From: Psychrobacter immobilis
Lineage (GTDB): Bacteria > Pseudomonadota > Gammaproteobacteria > Pseudomonadales > Moraxellaceae
DNA: 64,000 nt
Direction of reading: 5' to 3'
Assembly (NCBI GenBank): GCA_904846145.1
Contig: CAJGZL010000001.1
Coordinates: 2,976,001 to 3,040,000 of the forward strand
Within the stretch, counting starts at the first letter, position 1. Each line of letters opens with the position of its first letter. Under the pieces are notes generated by a model that did no database searches, was not told the DNA's origin, and was given only the letters and a program-made list of their open reading frames with translations. The position numbers and the translations under genes are program-made. Below are positions 1 through 8,200 of this stretch, one piece after another.

Positions 1-376
1 CCATGACGATGACTTTTGGACGCTTAAAGCCTCGGTTGTACGCATATAACCGTGCCATTTTGAGCGCCGCTTCATTAGCCTCAGCGCCACTATTAGCAAA
101 GAATACACTGTCCATCTGTGCCGCCCTGCATAGGGACTCACCCGCGCGCTCTTGCCAATCGATACCGAATAGATTGCTAGTGTGAATAAGGGTTGCCGCC
201 TGCTCCTTAATGGCCTCAGTGACTTGAGGATGACAATGTCCTAAACCACAAACCGCAATACCTGTAAGCGCATCTAAATAAGGGGTGTCGTTCTGAGTAT
301 AGAGCCAGCTGCCAGCGCCTCGGGTAAAGCTGATCGGCTGACGGTTATAAGTGGGCATTAGATAAGTCGCTGACAT
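1..376 (-). CDS. argD: Acetylornithine aminotransferase, N-terminal part (runs off window)
   Basis: Reading the minus strand from an ATG at 376 gives 125 residues before the window edge. The protein starts MSATYLMPTYNRQPISFTRG and carries the SGAEANEAALKMAR segment typical of class-III PLP aminotransferases of the acetylornithine/succinyldiaminopimelate group, plus GIAVCGLGHCHPQV near residues 38-51. The family transfers an amino group between N-acetylornithine and 2-oxoglutarate in cytoplasmic arginine synthesis. The PLP lysine lies beyond the window, so only the N-terminal third is seen. A related class-III enzyme (for example ornithine or succinylornithine aminotransferase) cannot be fully excluded. 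yacG lies 82 bp upstream on the same strand. Confidence 0.85.
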   Translation of the reverse strand, partial: MSATYLMPTYNRQPISFTRGAGSWLYTQNDTPYLDALTGIAVCGLGHCHPQVTEAIKEQAATLIHTSNLFGIDWQERAGESLCRAAQMDSVFFANSGAEANEAALKMARLYAYNRGFKRPKVIVM

Positions 377-458
377 ACAAGCATCCTATAATAGTAAAGT
401 ATTAGATAATAAAAAGAGTTTAGAGCAAGCGCTAAGTAACTAAGTAAATATCACTAAG

Positions 459-653
459 CTATAGCTCATCGGAGAATGGCGTCGACTCTGCGGGTAAAGT
501 ATACTCTTCACTTGCCCAAGCCCCTAAATCCATAAGCTTACAGCGCTCACTACAAAATGGCTTTGATTTATTATCTTGCCATGGTGTTTTAGTGCCGCAA
601 CGCGGGCAAGGGTAAGTTTTGGGTAGCGTTTCGGTTTTTGATGATGTTGTCAT
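459..653 (-). CDS. yacG: DNA gyrase inhibitor YacG, zinc-binding
   Basis: A 64-residue protein with two zinc-ligand pairs, CPRC (residues 16-19) and CSERC (about 34-38), followed by KLMDLGAWASEEY. This is the YacG family signature and normal length. YacG binds a single zinc and inhibits DNA gyrase by contacting GyrB. The acidic C-terminus is usual. It lies upstream of argD in the same direction; YacG is more often next to coaE/pilD genes, which are not in view. Confidence 0.92.
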   Translation of the reverse strand: MTTSSKTETLPKTYPCPRCGTKTPWQDNKSKPFCSERCKLMDLGAWASEEYTLPAESTPFSDEL

Positions 654-876
654 AAGGCTGAAGATGTACTCGTAATAGTGATAGAAAGTGTCATCAATGA
701 AGCAGAGTGGTTATAATAGCATGCGCTTATAAAAAGACAAATATAGCTGAATTTAAAACAGTAACTAAGAAGATGTAGCCTGCTAACTTATAGTCTGAAC
801 GCGGCTATCAACCATCTTAGCAAAGCCGGCGTTAAGGTAGCTTGTTTAAGACATCAACCAAATTATTAATAGTGAT

Positions 877-1714
877 AAATAGCCTAAGTAAATTACTATA
901 ACTAATACTATGTAAGTAAAATGAAGAGGTATAAATGCTCGATCAGCAAAAAATGTCGCATAAACAGTCAAGAGCCTTTCAGGCAGATAAGTTATCACCA
1001 CCGCGCGATTTCACTATCCCTGGAGCTTTAGCGAGTACCAAAAAAATTAAGCAACCTTTAGTTTTAGAGATTGGTGCAGGGAAGGGCAAACATGCTTTGC
1101 TATTTGCCAGTCAAAACCCAAACAAGCAGCTAATAGCTATTGAGCGTACTCGTAACAAGTTTGAGGCGTTTTCTAAGCTTGCCACAGAGCATAATCTGAC
1201 TAACCTAACCCCAGTCCATGCCGATGCTATCGCTTGGATCGTTCATGCTATAAAGCCTAAGAGCATTGCCTGTATTTATATTCTATATCCTAATCCTGAA
1301 CAGCATAACCCCAATCAGCAGTGGTTAAACATGCCCTTTTTTGAATTTTTATTATCGCGCTTGAGCGATGGCGGGGAGGTGATATTAGCAACTAATATCG
1401 AAAGCTATATGGATAATGCTCAGCAGCAAGCTAAGTCTATATGGTGTCTACCCACACTATGTGAAAAAGTCCCTGCTGATAGTCAACGTACTCACTTTGA
1501 AGTCAAGTACTTAGCACGTAACGAAACCTGCTGGCAGCTAACGATGACTAAGCCTAAAGGCTATAGGACTAGATTTGATAATTGGGTAACAGCACATAAG
1601 AAATAGCCTAAGTAAATGTGATGACTAGCTCATAGAGAAGCTACAACACTTAGTAGGCAATACAGGATTATTAAAGTTTAGTACTTGATCTAGAAATATA
1701 AAATAGCCTAAGTA
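877..1714. repeat. Three copies of a 14-bp direct repeat around the TrmB-like gene
   Basis: The sequence AAATAGCCTAAGTA occurs exactly at 877-890, 1601-1614 and 1701-1714. The first copy is upstream of the methyltransferase start, the second spans its stop codon (TAG at 1604-1606) and the third is about 100 bp downstream. Copies 1 and 2 therefore bracket the gene. No transposase or long inverted repeats accompany them, so their nature is unknown. Confidence 0.6.
935..1606 (+). CDS. TrmB-like SAM-dependent methyltransferase (divergent paralogue)
   Basis: A 223-residue Rossmann-fold methyltransferase. Motif I is LEIGAGKGKHALLFA (about residues 44-58), followed by the acidic SAM-ribose residue in AIERTRNKFEAF and an ADAIAW segment. 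The order and spacing follow TrmB, the tRNA guanine-46 N7 methyltransferase, including a late THFEVKYLARN that matches TrmB's TxFE block. The family's usual catalytic PWPKxRH stretch is replaced by YPNPEQHNPNQQW. It may therefore act on another substrate, or be a specialised TrmB branch. RBS GAAGAGG (922-928) precedes the ATG. It is a single-gene unit between minus-strand neighbours. Family call firm, substrate unknown. Confidence 0.7.
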   Translation: MLDQQKMSHKQSRAFQADKLSPPRDFTIPGALASTKKIKQPLVLEIGAGKGKHALLFASQNPNKQLIAIERTRNKFEAFSKLATEHNLTNLTPVHADAIAWIVHAIKPKSIACIYILYPNPEQHNPNQQWLNMPFFEFLLSRLSDGGEVILATNIESYMDNAQQQAKSIWCLPTLCEKVPADSQRTHFEVKYLARNETCWQLTMTKPKGYRTRFDNWVTAHKK

Positions 1715-1730
1715 GAAAATAATGATGAAA

Positions 1731-1756
1731 TAAAAAGCCGCCACTAAAGGGCGGTC
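1731..1756 (-). terminator. Rho-independent terminator of the UbiB-like kinase gene
   Basis: On the minus strand a CCGCC-loop-GGCGG hairpin (1738-1754) is followed by a run of T (1732-1736). It lies 40 bp past the kinase stop codon. Confidence 0.8.
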
Positions 1757-1794
1757 AAATTTTGTAGCTTATTCAATCAAAAATAAAATAGAAC

Positions 1795-3186
1795 TTACAA
1801 AAAAGGTTTTACTAATTTATCTGAATTGGTATGAGCATCTAGCACTGTTAAAAAGGTATAAGCTCCTATGAACTTACGACTGATGAACATAAACTCTTTT
1901 GGTGGTAAATTAAACTCAAGTGATTGCATGGCGCGTTGAGCCGTCGCTGAAATACGTGAATGCAGTTTACTATTAGCCCAAACGTAACGCTGATTCTCAT
2001 CCAAGCAATTAGCAGGGATATCAGGGTTAGTAGCAGGATCACTAAAAGGCTCAGTGGCTAATAAAAATAAAGCCGCGATATCTGAGTTAACCTTTTCGCT
2101 CATGCTATAGAAGAAGTCATAGCCCGTCATAGCCTGTTTCATAGCCTCATGATCATGATGATATCCTGCACGAAGTAGGCCATGCGCTATCGTTAACAGA
2201 TGATTATCAAACTGACGAATAGCGCCAAAGTCTAGCAGCACTAGTTTATCTTGCTGATCCTCAGTGTCAGCAATACGAATGAGATAGTTACCAAAGTTTG
2301 GATCAGTTTGCATCTCGCCCCATACAAAAATCTCTTGCATCATGATCTCAATGGCCGCTTGACCAATCGCATTACGACGCTCATGAGACAATACCTGCAA
2401 TGATTCCGAGGTGATCGATACACCTGACTCATAGCTCATACATAACAGATATTTGCTAGAGTAGTTGCGGTTAATCTTTGGCACGACATAACGGGAATCA
2501 TCTTGCAGACGCTGATAAAAACGCTCAGTGGTCGCCGCCTCAATAGTATAGTCAACCTCGACATGCAACAAGTCGCGAATCTCTTCAAACCAAGTATCTA
2601 GCGCGCGCGTTTGCGGTACCGCATTGCTCACCTTTAAGAGACGCTTGAAAAGAGCTAGATCTGAATCAATAGCATCAGCCACACCTGGGTATTGGATCTT
2701 TAATACCACATCTTCACCAGTAGCTATAATGGTAGCGCGATGAACTTGGGCTAGGGAGGCCGTACCAATAGGAACAGGGTTAACTTCAAGCTCATCTAAC
2801 TTGTCACCCAAAGTACGACGCAACGTTTGCTCGATTTTTGGCCAAGCAAGGGTAGCGGTATCATCGTTGAGCGTTTGCAGAGCACGAGTAATCTCAGGAG
2901 GCAGTACATGCTCGCCATACATCGCTAGCATCTGACCGATCTTGACTACTGAGCCCTTAAGTTTACCGAGCTCTTCGGCGACATAATTTGCTTGAGCCTC
3001 CATAAAGACTTGATTGCGCGCAGAACGAGCTTTTTTATCCAAGAACATACCAGACACGCTGTTACCTGCCCAGCGTCGACCGATGTTTAAAGAAGTTTTT
3101 GCAATCGACATACGACGCTCAAAACCTGAGGTTTTCAGATTATCGATGGATTGCTTGTTATTAGGTCTAGTCGTATCATTTGCCAT
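1795..3186 (-). CDS. ABC1/UbiB (AarF/ADCK) family protein kinase-like protein
   Basis: A 463-residue protein with the diagnostic features of the ABC1/UbiB family: the KxGQ element in VVKIGQMLAMYGE (about residues 81-93), the alanine-rich nucleotide loop PIGTASLAQVHRA, the VVLKIQYPGV lysine, the catalytic-loop equivalent TDPNFGNYLI and the metal-binding LLDFGAIR. The usual HxDPHPGN reads QTDPNFGN here. Family members are ATPases/atypical kinases; UbiB itself supports ubiquinone synthesis. This protein is shorter than E. coli UbiB (about 546) and lacks its two C-terminal transmembrane helices, so it is better called an AarF-like paralogue. It is transcribed alone, with its own terminator. Confidence 0.85.
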   Translation of the reverse strand: MANDTTRPNNKQSIDNLKTSGFERRMSIAKTSLNIGRRWAGNSVSGMFLDKKARSARNQVFMEAQANYVAEELGKLKGSVVKIGQMLAMYGEHVLPPEITRALQTLNDDTATLAWPKIEQTLRRTLGDKLDELEVNPVPIGTASLAQVHRATIIATGEDVVLKIQYPGVADAIDSDLALFKRLLKVSNAVPQTRALDTWFEEIRDLLHVEVDYTIEAATTERFYQRLQDDSRYVVPKINRNYSSKYLLCMSYESGVSITSESLQVLSHERRNAIGQAAIEIMMQEIFVWGEMQTDPNFGNYLIRIADTEDQQDKLVLLDFGAIRQFDNHLLTIAHGLLRAGYHHDHEAMKQAMTGYDFFYSMSEKVNSDIAALFLLATEPFSDPATNPDIPANCLDENQRYVWANSKLHSRISATAQRAMQSLEFNLPPKEFMFISRKFIGAYTFLTVLDAHTNSDKLVKPFL

Positions 3187-3349
3187 AAGTATAGGTGTTT
3201 GCCAGAGTAGTTATGATTTGTGGGTTCAAGCCTCATAATACAAGTGAGTGTTGCCACCAATATACAAAATTGTATCATACTAAACGCTATTGATTGGTAG
3301 CAGATAACGTCTGCTGAGCACACATTAAAGTAATCCTGGTAGTTCTTAA

Positions 3350-3383
3350 TAAATAAAAACGCTGTCCGATTGCTAAGACAGCA
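3350..3383 (-). terminator. Rho-independent terminator of purD
   Basis: On the minus strand GCTGTC-loop-GACAGC (3361-3382) is followed by GTTTTTATTT. It lies about 40 bp beyond the purD stop codon. Confidence 0.75.
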
Positions 3384-3424
3384 CTTTTAAACTATAAAGG
3401 TCCGATATTATTATTAATAAATGG

Positions 3425-4786
3425 TCAGAGCATTTCGCGACTGATAGCATGATGGCCAATATCACGGCGATAATGAGCACCTTCAAAGCTAATAGCACCT
3501 GTGACCATCAGCGCCGCTTGCTGCGCATTTGATATCGTGTTAGCAAGGGCAGTGACACATAACACGCGCCCGCCATCGGTAACCACTTCTTTTTCACTAT
3601 TTGTATTATTGGTATAGTCATCAGCGCTATCACTATCGTTAGACTTAGCAAAAGTTGTACCGGCATGAAATACTTTTACTGCTGTATTTATATCTGTTGT
3701 CAGTGCTGGCAATCCTGATATTACATCACCTTTTGATGAGCTCTCAGGATAGCCTTTTGAAGCGACTACGATACCAAGGGCAACTCGATCATCCCAATCC
3801 GCTTGGCTAGGCAAATTTCCCGCCAGCCCTTGAGCCACTAAATCCACCATTGAAGACTGCAACCGCATAAGAATAGGCTGGGTCTCAGGATCACCTAAAC
3901 GGCAATTGAATTCAATGACCGAAGGGTTACCAGACTCATCAATCATAAGGCCTGCATATAAAAATCCAGTATAAGGGTGACCCGCTGATTTCATGGCATC
4001 AACCACAGGCTGAATCACTTGCGTCATAGTTTTTTCATAAACACTGTCTGTAACGACTGGCGCTGGAGAATAAGCTCCCATACCGCCTGTATTCGGTCCC
4101 ATATCACCTTCAAAAGCACGTTTATGATCTTGGCTGGTCGCCATTGGCAAAATATTATCGCCATCAATCATACAGATAAAGCTGGCCTCTTCACCCGATA
4201 AGAACTGCTCAATGACCACTCGGCTACCAGCCTCACCGAACTTGTTGCTAGCCAGCATATCGTCTATAGCAGCATGTGCTTGTTCTATCGTTTCGGCGAC
4301 GATGACACCCTTGCCAGCAGCGAGGCCATCCGCTTTTATCACAATAGGCGCGCCTTGCTCATCAATATAATTCTTAGCTAACGCAGCATCCGTAAAGCCT
4401 TCATAAGCGGCGGTTGGGATATTATTGGTCGCCATAAACTCTTTAGCAAAAGTCTTAGAACCCTCCAATTGCGCGCAATAAGCTGTTGGACCCCAAGCTT
4501 TTATTCCTGCATCACGACAAGCATCGACTATACCAGTGACTAATGGCGCTTCTGGCCCAACAATCACCATATCAATATTATTATTTTGACAAAAATCAAT
4601 AACAGCGCTATGCTCGCCAGCCGTTTCACTAGTCTTTTTTAGGACTACGTTTTTGCATTTTGGTTCAAGAGCAGTGCCTGCATTACCAGGTGCCACATAG
4701 ACTTGTTGTACCTTATCATCTTTGGCACACTGCCATGCCAAAGCATGTTCGCGTCCACCTGCACCTAATACCAAAATATTTATCAT
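3425..4786 (-). CDS. purD: Phosphoribosylamine--glycine ligase (GAR synthetase)
   Basis: A 453-residue ATP-grasp enzyme that joins glycine to phosphoribosylamine in purine synthesis. The N-terminus ILVLGAGGREHALAW, the ATP-grasp stretch IVIKADGLAAGKGVIV (about 148-163) and the metal/ATP-binding VIEFNCRLGDPETQ (about 290-303) are canonical. It is about 20 residues longer than usual because of an Asn/Asp/Ser-rich insert (roughly residues 379-399) in the C-terminal domain, probably a surface loop. Start is the ATG at 4786. It is a lone transcription unit ending in a terminator at 3350-3383. Confidence 0.96.
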   Translation of the reverse strand: MINILVLGAGGREHALAWQCAKDDKVQQVYVAPGNAGTALEPKCKNVVLKKTSETAGEHSAVIDFCQNNNIDMVIVGPEAPLVTGIVDACRDAGIKAWGPTAYCAQLEGSKTFAKEFMATNNIPTAAYEGFTDAALAKNYIDEQGAPIVIKADGLAAGKGVIVAETIEQAHAAIDDMLASNKFGEAGSRVVIEQFLSGEEASFICMIDGDNILPMATSQDHKRAFEGDMGPNTGGMGAYSPAPVVTDSVYEKTMTQVIQPVVDAMKSAGHPYTGFLYAGLMIDESGNPSVIEFNCRLGDPETQPILMRLQSSMVDLVAQGLAGNLPSQADWDDRVALGIVVASKGYPESSSKGDVISGLPALTTDINTAVKVFHAGTTFAKSNDSDSADDYTNNTNSEKEVVTDGGRVLCVTALANTISNAQQAALMVTGAISFEGAHYRRDIGHHAISREML

Positions 4787-5245
4787 ATACCATACCTTTT
4801 ATATCTAAAGTCGTATTGTGAGCGAAAAAATCGTATTGTAAGCTAAATCGTATCTTAAGCTAAATAGTACCAAGGGTGACGAATCATCATCTGTATGGTC
4901 ATGGTCAGGACTGAGCATAGATTGACTTAAGACTTCACCGCACATTGTCCAGCTGCATTCTAGCAAAAAAACACTAGCGATTACATTGATAAAATCGTGT
5001 TTTGTGCTTTAGCTATGTTTTGTGCTTTAGCTATGCTTGTGGATGCGTTACACTTTGATATAGTCGTTGTAAAACGATACTAATAAGATTCTAAATAGCT
5101 AAGTTGTCCAATAATTATGCTGTTCAATAATAAGGAACGAATAAGGTCAAGATTAGAGAAAAATCAGTACGTAAAATCTACTTATCATCACTAACATAAA
5201 ATAACAGTCCGTCCAAAAATCAAACTTATTAAAAGGATTTAATCT
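4787..5245. other. 459-bp divergent intergenic region with two tandem-repeat patches
   Basis: This spacer must hold the divergent purD and glutamate dehydrogenase promoters. It contains a degenerate triplicate of about 17-20 bp (4811-4869, core TCGTATTGTAAGCTAAA) and an exact 2 x 18-bp tandem repeat (4999-5034, unit GTTTTGTGCTTTAGCTAT). No gene or RNA structure was recognised. The RBS for the dehydrogenase is AAAAGGA at 5231-5237. Confidence 0.6.
4999..5034. repeat. Exact 18-bp tandem duplication
   Basis: GTTTTGTGCTTTAGCTAT is present twice head to tail (4999-5016 and 5017-5034) in the spacer upstream of the glutamate dehydrogenase gene. It is likely a replication-slippage product. Confidence 0.85.
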
Positions 5246-8200
5246 ATGCTTAACTCTCTCAATATTACAACAGAGCGCATCGAACAAATAAGCGAAATTG
5301 CCACCGGTTATGTTCAAAAAGATAAATCGCTACTCGATCACTTTGTACGCACCTATTACCAACAATTGCATCGTGATATCGCTGATGCTACTAGTGATGC
5401 TGATCTTGCGGGTATGGTTCTACATCATTTCACTTTACTCAAAGCTTATGATGGTAAGCAGCCACAGCTCGCGATTATCAATCCATCGGCTGAAGAACAA
5501 CACTTTCACAGCTCGCATACCGTCATTCAGATGGTGGCCTATGATCGACCATTTTTAGTAGATACCTTACTTATGGGTCTTGAGGAGCATGGGGTCGACG
5601 TCCATCGCACCTACAACACGATTGTTAATGTGCAACGGGATGATGACGGTACTATCACGCACGTTGAGAATGCTGAGGAAAGTGCTACCAATCATCTATC
5701 ACTAATTCATTGTGAAATCGCTTATCAAAACAATGACAAGCTGGCTGAATTACAAAAGATCTTGTTCGATAAAGTAGACACCCTTGATATCGTGGTTGGC
5801 GACTGGAAACAGATGCGCGAACGCTTAGTTGAGATAAAGCAAGAGATTGCAAAAAAACCATTACCTGAATCCTTTTATCCGCACCAAGAAATTCAAGACT
5901 TTTTGGAGTGGATATTAAATGATCATTTTATTTTCTTGGGATACCGCGAGTATCGCACAGAAGGGGGTCGTTATATTGAGGTTAATGAACCATCAAAAAA
6001 TGATGCCAAAGATAGTAGTGCTGATTTAGATTTATTCACGGTTGCTAAGAGCGGTCTTGGGTTATTACGCAGTAGTAATGAAGACGCTATATCTGAGAGC
6101 TTTAGCAAACTGCCTAAAGAATTAAAACAATTATTGACTGAGCCTAGAGTGCTGATGCTGTCTAAGTCAAGCCGTGTGTCACCTATACATCGCTCAGTCT
6201 ATATGGACTTTTTGGGTATTCATAAGTTCGATGATAAGGGTAAATTAGTAGGTGAGTACCGTTTTATTGGACTATTGACCTCGCAAGCTTACCAGTTAAG
6301 TGTACAGAATATTCCATTATTACGTGAGAAAGCCAATCAGATCATGGCGATGGCGAAGCTACCTCGTGATGGTCATGCCCACTACAAGATGATGCATGTC
6401 ATCAACTCATTGCCACGCGATGATTTATTTCAAGGCAATGTAGAAGAGCTGTTTCCTATTGTCTCGGGTATTACTCAATTGCAAGATAAAAAAAGCTTGC
6501 GCTTATTTAGCCGTATCGATCACTATCAGCGCTTTGTATCTTGTTTGGTCTATATCCCGCGCAGTAAATTCAATACTGAGCTGCGTATTAAAGTACAGCA
6601 TATGCTCAAAGAAGCTTACGGAGGCACATCATCTGGCTTTACCACTGAATTTGATGAGTCTGAACATGCCCGCGTGCATGTGCATGTTCGTACCACGCCA
6701 GGTCAAGTCAATGATGTCAATACTAGTGAGCTTGAGGCTGAGTTGTCAACGCTGATGCAATCATGGAGCGATCATTATGAAGAGATGCTGCTGGATAATG
6801 TCGGTGAGCAACAAGCCAACGCTCTTAATCAACGGTTTTTAGATTATATTCCTGCTGCCTATCAAGAGCGTTTTGATGGTCGTACTGCGGTAGAAGACAT
6901 CAAGCGCTTATCTCGGTTATCAGATAATCAGCCAATGATTTGGCACTTATATCAGTCAACAGGGGATGCAGGTAATCAGTTACATCTCAAGCTATACGGT
7001 CGCCAGCAACCTATTATCTTATCCAAAATATTACCTGTACTTGAGAACTTTGGTGTGGCGGTATTCTCAGCTCAGACTTACGAGTTTGACTTACCCGAGC
7101 AGACTATTTGGATGCAGGAATATGAGCTGACACTAGAGCATGTCGATAAAGTCGATATGCAAGTGGTTCGCGGTCAATTCGAAGATAGTCTCAAGCAGAT
7201 TTGGGCAGGACGCGTGGAGAGCGATGCCTTTAATGAGCTGGTGTTAATTACTAAGCTGGATACTTTTGATGTGGTCGTGCTACGAGCATTGTCACGTTAT
7301 ATGTTACAAGCCCGCGCCCCTTTTTCGAGCGCTTATATCACTCAAGCCGTCGTCAAAAACAGTGCCATTAGTATCTCATTAGTTGAGCTTTTTCATGCGC
7401 GCATGAACCCTCAGCATGATCAAGCCACGCGCTTAGCAAAAACAGCAGAGCTGCAAGAACACATTACTACAGCATTGGTTAAGGTTGATAGCTTAGATGA
7501 AGATCGTATTCTACGTTGGTATCTAGATTTGATCAACGCTATGGTACGTACTAACTTTTATCAGCGAGATGAGCACAATGAGCGTAAAGATAGACTTTCT
7601 TTTAAGTTCTTAGCTGCAAAAATTCCAAACTTACCTAAGCCAAAGCCAATGTTTGAGATATTTGTGTATTCTCCTCGCGTTGAAGCCGTGCATATGCGTG
7701 GTGGAAAAGCGGCACGTGGTGGCCTGCGTTGGTCAGATCGCATGGAGGATTTCCGTACTGAGGTGCTCGGTCTGGTTAAAGCACAAATGGTCAAAAACGC
7801 GGTTATTGTACCCGTGGGCTCTAAAGGTGGCTTTATCGTTAAGACCAAAAGCATGGCGGATGGGCGTGATGTGTTTCAAGCCGAAGGGGTCGCTTGTTAT
7901 CAGACATTCCTACGCGGCATGCTCGATGTGACGGATAATATCGTTGATGGGAATATCGTCCCGCCAGCCAATACTGTACGTCATGATGAAGACGATCCGT
8001 ATTTAGTGGTCGCCGCTGATAAAGGCACGGCAAGCTTCTCTGATATCGCTAACGCTATTTCTACTGAATATAACTTTTGGCTCGATGATGCCTTTGCCTC
8101 TGGCGGCTCAGTAGGATATGACCATAAAGCGATGGGTATTACCGCTCGTGGTGGCTGGGAGTCGGTCAAGCGACATTTCCGTATGCGCGGGATGGATATT

